Positions 36,063 to 44,908 of a DNA stretch of 64,000 nt are shown one piece after another. The position numbers and the translations under genes are program-made. Source of the stretch: Kiritimatiellia bacterium (GTDB lineage: Bacteria; Verrucomicrobiota; Kiritimatiellia; JAAZAB01). The stretch is from the NCBI GenBank assembly GCA_028718125.1, contig JAQUMN010000008.1, positions 1 through 64,000 of the forward strand, in the 5' to 3' direction. Positions within the stretch are counted from its first letter, which is position 1. Every line of letters starts with the position of its first letter. The notes below the pieces were generated by a model that ran no database searches, was not told where the DNA came from, and worked only from the letters and a program-made list of their open reading frames with translations.

Positions 36063-38618
36063 ATGAGCAAGCAATTAATCATCGCCGAAAAACCGTCCGT
36101 GGCCGCCGACATTGCCAAGGCGCTCGGCGGCTTCAGCAAGAAGGGCGAATTTTACGAAAGCGAGGCGTTCGTCCTGTCTTCGGCTGTCGGTCATCTGCTG
36201 GGAATCATGGTGCCGGAAGGGCAGGAAGTTAAACGCGGCAAATGGAATCTGGTCAACCTGCCGATTATCCCCACGCATTTCGACCTCCGCCCGATCGAGA
36301 AAAGCGCGCCGCGGCTCAAGGTGCTGCTCCGGCTGATCAAGCGCAAGGATGTGGATGCGCTCATTAACGCCTGCGATGCCGGCCGCGAGGGCGAGCTGAT
36401 TTTTCGCTATATCGTGCAGTTTGTCGGCACGAATAAGCCTATTCAACGATTGTGGCTCCAATCCATGACCCGGAACGCCATCCGCGAGGCCTTCGCCGCC
36501 TTGCGCACCGATGCCGACATGAAGCCCCTGGCGGACGCCGCCATCTGCCGGTCCGAGGCCGACTGGCTGGTGGGCATCAACGGCACGCGCGCCATGACGG
36601 CATTCAACTCCAAGCTGGGCGGCTTCCAGCTCACGACGGTCGGCCGCGTACAGACCCCGACGCTGATGATCGTCGTCGAGCGCGAGGAAAAGATCAAAAA
36701 ATTTGTGCCGCGGGATTACTGGGAACTCCACGCCACGTTCCAGGCCGCGGCCGGGGAATATCCGGGCCGCTGGTTTGATGAAGCCTTCCAAAAAGGCAAA
36801 TCGGAAAATGGCGATGCCAAGCCCGAACGCCTTTGGGATGCCCCCCGCGCCGAAGCCATACGCTTAAAGTGCCTGGGCAAGAGCGGCGTGGTCACCGAGG
36901 AAAACAAGCCCGCCTCCCAGCTTTCACCCCTGCTGTTCGACCTTACCAGCCTCCAGCGGGAAGCCAACGGGCGTTTCGGGTTTTCCGCCAAGCGCACGCT
37001 GCAGCTTGCCCAGGCGCTTTACGAGCGCCACAAAGTCCTGACCTATCCGCGCACGGATGCCCGCGCTCTGCCGGAGGATTATCTGGGTACAGTTAAGAAA
37101 ACCCTCGCGGTCATGGCCTCCGCCAGGTACGGCGAATCAGCCGAACGTATTTTGAAGCAGGGCTGGGTTCACCCGAACAAGCGGATTTTCAATAACGCCA
37201 AAATTTCCGACCACTTTGCCATCATTCCGACGGTGCAAACGCCTGGAGTTTTAAGCGAAGAAGAAAGCAAGATTTATGACATGGTAGCCAAGCGATTCCT
37301 GGCGGTATTTTACCCCGCTGCCGAGTTCCTGGTGACGACGCGCATTACCCGCGTCGAAGGGGAGCCCTTCAAAAGCGAAGGCAAGGTCCTGGTGAATCCG
37401 GGATGGATGGCGGTTTACGGCAAAGAAGCCCATAATGAGGAGACGCCCAATCTGACGGCGGTGCAGGCGGGCGAAATTGTGCAGACCCTTGCCGTCGAAT
37501 GTGTCGGCACGCAGACTAAGCCGCCGCCCCGCTATACGGAAGCCACCTTGCTGTCCGCCATGGAAGGCGCGGGCAAGCTTGTCGAGGACGATGAATTGCG
37601 CGAAGCCATGAGCGCCAAGGGCCTGGGCACGCCGGCGACGCGCGCCTCCATTATTGAGGGCCTGATCTATGAGAAATACATGGTCCGGCGGGGAAGGGAA
37701 CTGCAGGCCACGGCCAAGGCGTTTTCGCTGGCGGCGCTCCTGCGCGGCCTTCAGATCCCCGAACTTTGTTCGCCCGAGTTGACCGGCGACTGGGAGTTCA
37801 AATTAAAGCAGATGGAGCACAATCAGTTGCCGCGCGCCGAGTTCATGCAGGAAATCGCGGAAATGACCCGCCGCATCGTGGATCAGACCAAAAAGTTTGA
37901 GCATGATACCGTTCCCGGAGACTTCGGCATCCTGAAAGCGCCCTGCCCGAAATGTGCGGGCGTCATGCACGAGAATTACCGGAGGTTCCAGTGCCGGAAG
38001 TGCGATTTCTTTATCTGGAAGACACTGGCCGGCCGGCAGTTCGAAGTCGACGAAATGGAAGACCTGCTGAACAAAAAGTCGGTCGGGCCCCTGGATAATT
38101 TCCACAGCCATAAGGGCAAAGTCTTTGCGGCCACAGTTAAGTTGAGCCCCGAATATAAAGTGGAGTTTGATTTCGGCACGGCGTCCGGCTCCGAGGCCGT
38201 TGATTTCAGCGGCAAGGAATCGCTGGGCAAATGCCCGAAGTGCGGCGCCGGCGTCTTCGAAAACGGCTCCAGCTATGTTTGCGAAAAAGCGGTCGGTGCG
38301 AAGCGCACCTGTACATTCCGGTGCGGAGCCGTTATCCTGAAACAGATAGTGGATAAGACCCAACTGATCAAACTGCTGACCACCGGCAAAACCGACCTGT
38401 TGAACCGCTTTATCTCCCGCAAAGGGCGTCCGTTCCGCGCCTATCTTGTCGTCCGCGACGGCCAAGTGGGCTTTGAATTTGTCAACGCCAAGAAAAAACC
38501 GGCCGCTGCCGGAAGCACATCGAAGCAGAAGTCAGACGCCGGCCCAAAGAAGAATGACGTCGGATACCAGACGCCGGATGCCAGCCCAGAAAGAAAGAAG
38601 ACGGACGACAAATTGTAG
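36063..38618 (+). CDS. topB: DNA topoisomerase III TopB
   Basis: Type IA topoisomerase, 851 aa. The Toprim start is KQLIIAEKPSVAADIAKALGG; ACDAGREGELIF carries the acidic metal ligands; the active Tyr is Y328 in VLTYPRTDARALP. RVQTPTL, GLGTPATRASII and ELTGDWEFKLKQ are present. The C-terminus has two zinc-ribbon-like modules (CPKC...CRKC and CPKCG...CTFRC). The last ~35 residues (KSDAGPKKNDVG...) are low-complexity and coded by degenerate repeats, so the original end was probably shorter. Confidence 0.96.
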   Translation: MSKQLIIAEKPSVAADIAKALGGFSKKGEFYESEAFVLSSAVGHLLGIMVPEGQEVKRGKWNLVNLPIIPTHFDLRPIEKSAPRLKVLLRLIKRKDVDALINACDAGREGELIFRYIVQFVGTNKPIQRLWLQSMTRNAIREAFAALRTDADMKPLADAAICRSEADWLVGINGTRAMTAFNSKLGGFQLTTVGRVQTPTLMIVVEREEKIKKFVPRDYWELHATFQAAAGEYPGRWFDEAFQKGKSENGDAKPERLWDAPRAEAIRLKCLGKSGVVTEENKPASQLSPLLFDLTSLQREANGRFGFSAKRTLQLAQALYERHKVLTYPRTDARALPEDYLGTVKKTLAVMASARYGESAERILKQGWVHPNKRIFNNAKISDHFAIIPTVQTPGVLSEEESKIYDMVAKRFLAVFYPAAEFLVTTRITRVEGEPFKSEGKVLVNPGWMAVYGKEAHNEETPNLTAVQAGEIVQTLAVECVGTQTKPPPRYTEATLLSAMEGAGKLVEDDELREAMSAKGLGTPATRASIIEGLIYEKYMVRRGRELQATAKAFSLAALLRGLQIPELCSPELTGDWEFKLKQMEHNQLPRAEFMQEIAEMTRRIVDQTKKFEHDTVPGDFGILKAPCPKCAGVMHENYRRFQCRKCDFFIWKTLAGRQFEVDEMEDLLNKKSVGPLDNFHSHKGKVFAATVKLSPEYKVEFDFGTASGSEAVDFSGKESLGKCPKCGAGVFENGSSYVCEKAVGAKRTCTFRCGAVILKQIVDKTQLIKLLTTGKTDLLNRFISRKGRPFRAYLVVRDGQVGFEFVNAKKKPAAAGSTSKQKSDAGPKKNDVGYQTPDASPERKKTDDKL

Positions 38619-38690
38619 AAGAAAACGTATCGTCCTTGTGTCGTCTTTTTATGTCTGGCGTCCGGTGTCCGGCATAGGGTGTCATATTCC
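38532..38690. repeat. inverted degenerate heptamer arrays across the topB 3' end
   Basis: Units of the GACGCCGGATACCAGACGCC type on the left (38532-38585) recur reverse-complemented on the right (TCTGGCGTCCGGTGTCCGGC, 38653-38672). The inner part, AAGACGGACGAC and GTGTCGTCTTT, can also pair. The topB stop codon lies inside. The fold could end or protect the transcript. Confidence 0.65.
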
Positions 38691-38701
38691 GGTTTTTTCG
38701 C

Positions 38702-39532
38702 CTAAGCCGGCTGGCAATTCGGACAAATATGCGTGGCGCGCTGGCTGATTATCATCCGGCGGATTGATTTTCCGCAGCGCAAGCAGGGCACCCCCGTTCG
38801 TCGAAAGACCTTTAATCCCGCCTGGTTCTGACCGCGGTTGCCCCCGGGCCGCTTGAAATTCGATTTGCCGGATCCGAGTGTTGTCCCCTTGTTCTGGATG
38901 CCGCGGCGCAAAACACGGCGGATGGCCCCATGCAGGCGGCGCGCTTCCATTGCGCTGAGCGTGGATGCGACGCGCCCGGGATGCAAGCGCGCGTCCCAGA
39001 GAGCCTCGTCGGCATAAATGTTGCCTAATCCGGCCAGGAAGGTTTGATCCAGAAGGAGGGGCTTCAATTGCCGCCGCCGGGATCGCAGTTGGCTGATAAA
39101 TACCTTCCGGTCAAAATGCTCCGAAAGCGGTTCCGGGCCCAGGCGACCCAGGATCGTGTCCGGCGCGCGCGTCAATATCCAGCGCCCGAACTTGCGCGTA
39201 TCCCGGTAGCGCAAGTCGCGACCGTCATCCAGGCACAGTACGATATGCTGATGCGGGTCTCGTGGCGCTCCCTTGCGGACCAGGTTCAACTGGCCGGTCA
39301 TGCGCAGGTGAATCAACAGCGTGTTGCCGTTGGCAAGCGTGATAACGATATATTTGGCGCGCCGCTGTATGGCTTGAACGCGCCGGCCCTTCAGTTGCGC
39401 CGCAAAGGCGGCGGGCGTCAGCGGCGCAATCATAGGCTTCCAGAACGCCTGTGCCCGGGTGATGGACCGGCCGATAAGGCCGTCCGCACGCAACTCGCGA
39501 ACCACTGTTTCGACTTCGGGCAATTCCGGCAT
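38702..39532 (-). CDS. mutM: formamidopyrimidine-DNA glycosylase MutM (Fpg)
   Basis: Base-excision repair glycosylase/AP lyase that removes 8-oxoguanine. The N-terminus PELPEVETVVREL gives the catalytic Pro and Glu. Lys in RRAKYIVI and HLRMTGQL, then the helix-two-turn-helix (LAGLGNIYADEALW), are typical. A C-terminal zinc finger CLRCGKS...CPNC includes the QRATHICPNC hallmark. 276 aa, normal length. Convergent with topB, with the repeat region between. Confidence 0.97.
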   Translation of the reverse strand: MPELPEVETVVRELRADGLIGRSITRAQAFWKPMIAPLTPAAFAAQLKGRRVQAIQRRAKYIVITLANGNTLLIHLRMTGQLNLVRKGAPRDPHQHIVLCLDDGRDLRYRDTRKFGRWILTRAPDTILGRLGPEPLSEHFDRKVFISQLRSRRRQLKPLLLDQTFLAGLGNIYADEALWDARLHPGRVASTLSAMEARRLHGAIRRVLRRGIQNKGTTLGSGKSNFKRPGGNRGQNQAGLKVFRRTGVPCLRCGKSIRRMIISQRATHICPNCQPA

Positions 39533-39716
39533 GGCTTTTTCCTCCAGGCTTCACTATAGGCGCATTCATATTTTGCTCAACCAAAATCCGCGCTGATTAG
39601 GTCTGTCAAATTTATGCAGATTAATTCGCATTGCCAGAAACGGGACCTTCCGATACAGTAACAACGATTTTAGCGGCCTCTATTGTCTGGAGTGATTTTA
39701 GCCCTGGAGATGTTTC

Positions 39717-41033
39717 ATGTCGGCAACGATCATCGGGCGCAGGTTTATATGGCTGGTCGTGGTGTCTTTTCTGGGCATCAACCTGGTGGTGGGCGCCAAG
39801 ATGGCCGCCCGGGCTGATAAGACTAACGACACCGACTCGGTGGCCTTTGAAAAAATGCAGTTGCTGACGGAAGTGATGATGCTGATCCGCCAGAATTACG
39901 TGGACGAAGACAAGACGCAATATAAGGACCTCATTTACGGCGCGTTGCGCGGTATGCTCCAGTCCCTGGATCCCCATAGCCAGTTCATGGAACCGGAAAT
40001 ATTTTCCGACATGAAGAATGATACTGCCGGCGAATTCGGCGGGCTGGGCATCATCATCGGCATGCGCGACGGCGTTCTGACCGTCATTGCGCCCATGGAA
40101 GATACGCCGGCCTTTCGTGCCGGCATCATGCAAGGCGACAAGATTATGGCGATTGAAGGCGCATCCACCGAAAACATCTCGCTGCAGGAGGCGGTCCGTA
40201 AAATGCGGGGCGAGCCCGGCACAAAAGTTAAAATAAAAATCCTGCGCGTTAAGCCCCAGGAGGTCAAGGAGATCGAAATAGTCCGTGCCGTCATCAAGGT
40301 TGCGAGCGTCAAGGGCGCGGCCATCCTGGAAGACCATATCGGGTATATCCGCATTGTCCAGTTCAACGAGCCGACGGCCGATGCCTTGCAGAAGTCCCTG
40401 GACGAGTTGTCGGCCAAGGGCATGAACGCCCTGGTTCTGGATTTGCGGAACAATCCCGGCGGATTGCTGGTCTCGGCTGTGGATGTCAGTCAGAAATTTT
40501 TGAAGCGCGGCGCCAAGATCGTGTCTACCAAGGGACGCCCGGGGGTCGGTCTCCAGTCCGAATATGAGTCCAAGGGCAACGTCCATTTGCTTGATTATCC
40601 CATCGTCGTGCTGGTCAATGGCGGGAGCGCAAGCGCATCGGAAATCGTGGCCGGCGCCTTGCAGGATCATCGCCGTGCCATTTTGATCGGCGAAAAAACT
40701 TTTGGCAAAGGCTCCGTGCAGAGTGTCCAGCCGCTGGACGATGGCTCGGCCATCCGCCTGACCACGGCCAAGTATTACACGCCCAGCGGACGTATGATCC
40801 ATGAAAAAGGCATTGAACCGGATGTCGTAGTTCCGATGTCGGCCGAACAATGGCAAAGAGTCCTGATTAAGCGCTCGCGGGAAGAATTGGGCGATGAAGA
40901 GCAGGATGACATCAAACTTGACCTCGAACATGTGACGGACACCCAACTGGAGCGTGCTATAGATGTTTTAAAAGGCATCCGTCTGTTTCAATCCCGCGCC
41001 GATATTCATCAGCAATATGCCCGGCAGCAATAA
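39717..41033 (+). CDS. C-terminal processing peptidase (S41, CtpA-like)
   Basis: Periplasmic serine protease, 438 aa. An N-terminal signal or anchor helix (about 9-30) precedes a PDZ domain (about 100-185, GGLGIIIGMRDGVLTV and RAGIMQGDKIMAI). The protease core has S306 in NGGSASASEI and K331 in TFGKGSVQ as the Ser/Lys dyad, plus LDLRNNPGGLL. Family members trim envelope proteins and affect peptidoglycan hydrolases. CTGGAGATG precedes the ATG. tsaD starts 6 bp downstream, so the two are probably co-transcribed. Confidence 0.95.
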   Translation: MSATIIGRRFIWLVVVSFLGINLVVGAKMAARADKTNDTDSVAFEKMQLLTEVMMLIRQNYVDEDKTQYKDLIYGALRGMLQSLDPHSQFMEPEIFSDMKNDTAGEFGGLGIIIGMRDGVLTVIAPMEDTPAFRAGIMQGDKIMAIEGASTENISLQEAVRKMRGEPGTKVKIKILRVKPQEVKEIEIVRAVIKVASVKGAAILEDHIGYIRIVQFNEPTADALQKSLDELSAKGMNALVLDLRNNPGGLLVSAVDVSQKFLKRGAKIVSTKGRPGVGLQSEYESKGNVHLLDYPIVVLVNGGSASASEIVAGALQDHRRAILIGEKTFGKGSVQSVQPLDDGSAIRLTTAKYYTPSGRMIHEKGIEPDVVVPMSAEQWQRVLIKRSREELGDEEQDDIKLDLEHVTDTQLERAIDVLKGIRLFQSRADIHQQYARQQ

Positions 41034-41039
41034 GGCCGT

Positions 41040-42083
41040 ATGAATGTACTGGGCATCGAAACCTCATGTGACGAAACTGCTGCCGCCGTGGTTGCCGAGG
41101 GGCGCGTGGTGCTTTCCAGCGCGGTTTTCAGCCAGGTGGTCTTGCATCGTCCCCATGGCGGGGTGGTCCCGGAAATTGCCTCCCGCCAGCACGTTGAACA
41201 CTTGCCGCGAATACTTGACAAAGCCCTGGCGCAGTCCGGGCTGGAATGGACGCAACTGCAGGCCGTGGCCGTGACCTACGGCCCCGGATTGGCCAGTTCC
41301 CTGCTGGTGGGGCTATCCGCGGCAAAAGCCCTGGCCCTGCGGCTGGATATTCCCCTGATCGGCATCAATCACCTGGAAGCCCACCTGTATTCGGTCTTCC
41401 TGGCGCGCGATGCCCGGAGCTATGAATCCGCCTGTCCGCTGTTGGCGCTCATTGTATCCGGCGGCCATACCTGCCTGGTTCGTGTAGATGCGCCCGGGCA
41501 ATACCGGCGACTGGGCCAGACCATTGACGATGCCGCCGGCGAGGCTTTTGACAAGGGCGCCAAACTGCTGGGCCTGGAGTATCCCGGTGGCCCGGTGATT
41601 GACCGCATCGGAGCGCTCGGCGATGCCGCCTGTATCGCTTTTCCACGGACGCGCGTGTTGATGGCAAACTTCACGGGCGGGTTGTCGCCGGCGTTATGTT
41701 TCAGCTTCAGCGGCCTGAAAACTTCGTTGTTATATTACCTGCGGGACCATCCGGAGGCCGTCCATGAGCCGATTTTGCAGGATGTGGCCGCAGGCTACCA
41801 GGAAGCCATCGTGGATGTGCTGGTACGCGGGGCGCAGCGGGCGCTTAAGCGGGAAAAAGTGCAGTCGCTGGTGGTGGCCGGCGGTGTTTCTTTGAATCGC
41901 CGCCTGCGCGCCAGACTGCTCGATATGGCCGCCAGCTTAAATGTCAGCGTCCTGTTGCCGGAGCCATCGTATTGCGCTGACAATGCCGCCATGGTGGCCG
42001 GCCTGGCGGGCATCGGTCAGGGGATTACGGGCGAGGCGTGCTGGTCGTTGGATGCCTGCCCTAGTCTCGATATTGGCGGCTGA
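41040..42083 (+). CDS. tsaD: tRNA N6-adenosine threonylcarbamoyltransferase TsaD
   Basis: Makes t6A37 in ANN-decoding tRNAs with TsaB and TsaE. The 347-aa ASKHA-fold protein has LGIETSCDETAAAVV, HGGVVPEIASRQH, and metal ligands H111/H115 in INHLEAH. SGGHTCLV, the DDAAGEAFDKGAKLLGL loop, VAGGVSLNRRLR and CADNAAMVAGLA are also present. Length is normal. Confidence 0.97.
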   Translation: MNVLGIETSCDETAAAVVAEGRVVLSSAVFSQVVLHRPHGGVVPEIASRQHVEHLPRILDKALAQSGLEWTQLQAVAVTYGPGLASSLLVGLSAAKALALRLDIPLIGINHLEAHLYSVFLARDARSYESACPLLALIVSGGHTCLVRVDAPGQYRRLGQTIDDAAGEAFDKGAKLLGLEYPGGPVIDRIGALGDAACIAFPRTRVLMANFTGGLSPALCFSFSGLKTSLLYYLRDHPEAVHEPILQDVAAGYQEAIVDVLVRGAQRALKREKVQSLVVAGGVSLNRRLRARLLDMAASLNVSVLLPEPSYCADNAAMVAGLAGIGQGITGEACWSLDACPSLDIGG

Positions 42084-42281
42084 AAATAATTTTACCCCAT
42101 GACAGTGCAAAGCGCACCAAGCTTCGGACTCAATACCGCCAGTCCCTGGCGCTGCGTGGCCGACTTGTCCTTCTTCGGGTCTTTCCCTCGATATTTGCAA
42201 AGACTATTTAACGGAAGTTTAAGGATGACATTTCATCCGCAGGGTGGTAGTTTATATATGTGAATATGTAAAGGAACGGCC

Positions 42282-42938
42282 ATGAATTACAGTTGTGTGC
42301 GCCCGTGGTTCCGGCATAACATGCGCGCATTGTGTATTGCTGCAACTTTGGCGGGTTTCCTTTCGGTAGGTCACGCCGCGATAACATGGAACGGCACGAG
42401 CGGGGACTGGTCCGACGGCGTCAAGTGGAATCCCGCGGGAGTTCCCGGATCCGGAACGGAAGTAATCATCACCAACGGCAGCGTGCGGCTGACCAACACC
42501 ACCGATTATCTCGCCTCGCTGACGATCTCCAATGCCACGCTGATATTCTCGAATTGGGATACGGCGTTAACCGCGACCAACGTTATCATTCAAAACGGCG
42601 CGACAGTCACGCACGCGCCCAACACGGCCATGACCACGAACGCTGATGGCAGTTGGCCGACATACGGTCGCGTTTATATTGTCTGCACGAATTTCGAGTT
42701 GCAGCCGGGAGGGACGATTGACGCCGCGGGGAAGGGATTTCTTGGGGGCGGCCCTGCCAGCGGGTACGCCTATGGTCCGGGAGCCGGGGGAGTCTACGTT
42801 GACGGCACCTGGGGTGCCGGCGCCAAGCGGAACAATATTTTTAATGCGTTGAATTCGCCATCCAGGGGCATCATGGTATTCGGTGCCGCATTCTCCCGGA
42901 AACCATGGAGGTTAATATCGGACGCTGAATTGTCATGA
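42282..42938 (+). CDS. short secreted surface protein, probably truncated N-terminal fragment
   Basis: A 218-aa frame with an AAAGGA site and a signal peptide (about 1-33, ending GHAA). Then follows ITWNGTSGDWSDGVKWNPAG and strand repeats (LTISNATLIFSNWDTALTA, VIIQNGATVTH), the opening of the large beta-structured adhesins common in PVC genomes. A Gly-rich stretch (GGGPASGYAYGPGAGG) is broken off, and the last ~25 residues look unlike the rest. Such proteins usually run to a thousand residues, so this is likely a deletion remnant. Its stop overlaps the next start (ATGA). Confidence 0.55.
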   Translation: MNYSCVRPWFRHNMRALCIAATLAGFLSVGHAAITWNGTSGDWSDGVKWNPAGVPGSGTEVIITNGSVRLTNTTDYLASLTISNATLIFSNWDTALTATNVIIQNGATVTHAPNTAMTTNADGSWPTYGRVYIVCTNFELQPGGTIDAAGKGFLGGGPASGYAYGPGAGGVYVDGTWGAGAKRNNIFNALNSPSRGIMVFGAAFSRKPWRLISDAELS

Positions 42939-43960
42939 GCAAACATGTAGATCTTTCCGTTGTTATACCAACGCTCGGCCGGCCGATTTTGATTCAAACG
43001 CTTCAATCGCTGATTGACGCCGAAGGATTCGATCGGCTGGATATCATTGTTGCCGGTCAGATTGCCGACAGAAGTGTGCGCGATGCAGTCCGGAGCCTGA
43101 GTGAATGTTATCCCAATATCCGCAACCTGGAAGTTGCTTTCGCCCGGGGCGATTCCAGCGAGAAAAAGAATGCCGGCTGGCGCGCCGCTAAGTCCGACCT
43201 GATCGCGTTTATTGATGATGATGTCGTGGTGGCGCACAACTGGCCGGAACAAGTGCGCCTTCCTTTCCATCGGTTTGACGTGGGCCTAGTCAGCGGCCCG
43301 GGACTGGTCCCGGATGATCTTCCCCTGATGGCCCGCCTGGCGGGCATTGTTCTGGCCTCAAAAGCTGCCGGATATGTGGCGGAGCGCTACATGGTCGGCG
43401 ATCCGGCTCCGCGTGAAATACGCTGGTCAGGCTTGATCGGATGCAACATGGCGTATCGCCGGGCGGTCTTGGAACGCCTGGGAGGTTTTGATCCTGCCTT
43501 TTGGCCGGGTGAAGAAATGATTGCCGCATATCGCGCGACGCGCCTTGGTTACAAGCTGATATTCCAGCCGCAGGCGCTATTGTATCATTATCCGCGCGCC
43601 AGTTTCTGGCGATTCTGTCGGCAAATGTATGGCTATGGTGCCACACGGATCCGCTTGATCCGCGCCGGTGTGGATCTCGAGGCGGCAACCATTATCCCGG
43701 CCGTCCTGGTGCTGGCCCTGGTAGTGCTGGGGGTCACGGTATTTTTCTGCCGATGGGCGCGGGTTATTCTGCTCGCGGGAACGACGCTTTACGCGCTGGC
43801 AGCTCTCTGGGTTACGTTCGCCAAGTGCCGGGAAACGCGCCGGGCGCTCGACCTGCTGATTCTTTTCCTCATCCCCATTATGCACATCAGTTACGGCCTG
43901 GCCGAATGGGTGGAGTTAGTTCGCCCCGGCAAGGATTTGAGCGAGCCGCCGCTACAATGA
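42935..43960 (+). CDS. family 2 glycosyltransferase with C-terminal membrane helices
   Basis: A 341-aa GT-A enzyme: LSVVIPTLGRPILIQTLQSL, KKNAGWRAAKSDLIAFIDDDV (DXD-type), GCNMAYRRAVLERLGGFD and WPGEEMIAAYRATRLGYKL. Three hydrophobic segments at about 255-330 place it in the inner membrane. It is probably an exopolysaccharide or O-antigen sugar transferase; donor unknown. Its end overlaps the convergent nucleotidyltransferase by 9 bp. Its upstream neighbour seems to be a truncated gene, so the promoter may have been rewired by a deletion. Confidence 0.85.
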   Translation: MSKHVDLSVVIPTLGRPILIQTLQSLIDAEGFDRLDIIVAGQIADRSVRDAVRSLSECYPNIRNLEVAFARGDSSEKKNAGWRAAKSDLIAFIDDDVVVAHNWPEQVRLPFHRFDVGLVSGPGLVPDDLPLMARLAGIVLASKAAGYVAERYMVGDPAPREIRWSGLIGCNMAYRRAVLERLGGFDPAFWPGEEMIAAYRATRLGYKLIFQPQALLYHYPRASFWRFCRQMYGYGATRIRLIRAGVDLEAATIIPAVLVLALVVLGVTVFFCRWARVILLAGTTLYALAALWVTFAKCRETRRALDLLILFLIPIMHISYGLAEWVELVRPGKDLSEPPLQ

Positions 43961-44677
43961 AGGCGTCACCGGATTCGGTGCCGCCGGATTCCGCAAATAA
44001 CGTTCCATAGCCAGGAGCCCGTCCGGCGTGCCCATATCCAGGAGCGGGGGCTCGGAAAGAAACACGCCCATCCGACCCTCGGCGCATAAGGCGGGGAACA
44101 CATCGGTTTCCAGTGAAATGGCGTTGTCCGGGGCTATCCTGCCCATGAGGGTTTGGCGCGCCAGGTATACGCCGCCGTTAATCCAGCCTTCGGCGCGTGC
44201 AGCCTTTTCATGGAAGGCGGTCACGCGTTTCCGGGCATCAAATTCCACGGTTCCGTAGCGGCCGGTTGATTCAATCCGGGTTATTGCCATGGTGATGAGC
44301 GTGCCGGGCGTTTGGCCCGCGTCCGCAAGAGCATGAAAGTCGAGGTTCGGCATGAGGCTGTCCCCGTTCAAAATCAGGAAGGGGTCCGAGCGCACAAACG
44401 GTTCCGCGAATTTCAGTCCGCCGCCGGTGCCCAGCGGAGAAGGCTCGGCCGATACCGTAATAGTGTTGCTCGCTCCGGCGGTGGCTGCCCAGTCCCGGAT
44501 GCCCCGGGCTAAATGACCGGCGGCAAGGTGCGCGTCGCGAATGCCGTGCCGCGCCAGCCACGCCAATTGCCATTCCAAAAACGGACGTCCGGCGATTGGC
44601 GCCAGGGCTTTCGGCCGGTCAGGATACAGGCTTTGCAGCCGCGTGCCTTTGCCGCCGAGTAAAATAATCGCCTGCAT
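43952..44677 (-). CDS. sugar-1-phosphate nucleotidyltransferase (HddC/RfbA-type fold)
   Basis: A 241-aa nucleotidyltransferase from the ATG at 44677: AIILLGGKGTRLQSLYPDRPKAL (G-x-G-T-R-L signature and Lys), LNGDSLMPNLDF (metal Asp), and EGWINGGVYLA. The size and RPKALAPIAGRPFLEW resemble D-glycero-D-manno-heptose-1-phosphate guanylyltransferase HddC, but the nucleotide cannot be fixed by eye. Likely feeds the surface-glycan genes around it. Confidence 0.85.
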   Translation of the reverse strand: MQAIILLGGKGTRLQSLYPDRPKALAPIAGRPFLEWQLAWLARHGIRDAHLAAGHLARGIRDWAATAGASNTITVSAEPSPLGTGGGLKFAEPFVRSDPFLILNGDSLMPNLDFHALADAGQTPGTLITMAITRIESTGRYGTVEFDARKRVTAFHEKAARAEGWINGGVYLARQTLMGRIAPDNAISLETDVFPALCAEGRMGVFLSEPPLLDMGTPDGLLAMERYLRNPAAPNPVTPSL

Positions 44678-44690
44678 GGTTATCAACAGA

Positions 44691-44725
44691 ATGGGGAATG
44701 GTTAATGATCGATGGTCAATGCCTT
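44691..44725. repeat. degenerate heptanucleotide array
   Basis: Units AATGGGG, AATGGTT, AATGATC, GATGGTC, AATGCC lie in the 231-bp gap between the nucleotidyltransferase and SDR genes, about 80 bp left of a branched palindrome. Confidence 0.65.
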
Positions 44726-44803
44726 CTGCCGTCCGGTTGCAGTCTGCAGCCTTCTGGCCGCGCTTACCTAATGTGGTATGGTCACAACCAAAGCGGCGCA
44801 TGG

Positions 44804-44869
44804 TTATGGAGGGCGGCAGGCCCCTGCCGCCGTTGACTGCGGCGACGGAGGCCCGTCGCCCTCCCATAA
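44804..44869. repeat. branched palindrome (three-way-junction-like element)
   Basis: TTATGGAGGGCG (44804-44815) pairs with CGCCCTCCCATAA (44857-44869; one bulged base). Inside are two perfect hairpins: GGCGGCAGG-CCCCTGCCGCC and GGCGACGG-AGG-CCCGTCGCC. The whole is a 66-bp unit with an outer stem and two arms. I recall related GGAGGGCGACGG units in other PVC genomes, so it is probably a REP-type repeat. Confidence 0.75.
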
Positions 44870-44908
44870 TGTTCTCCGCAAAGAACGTGCATGTTACAGA
44901 TATAGACC

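Noticed and set aside
42084-42281. tRNA or small RNA gene after tsaD
   Set aside because: I looked for a cloverleaf with a T-loop GTTCRANNC and acceptor pairing and found none. The gap holds only an AT-rich promoter-like stretch before 42282.
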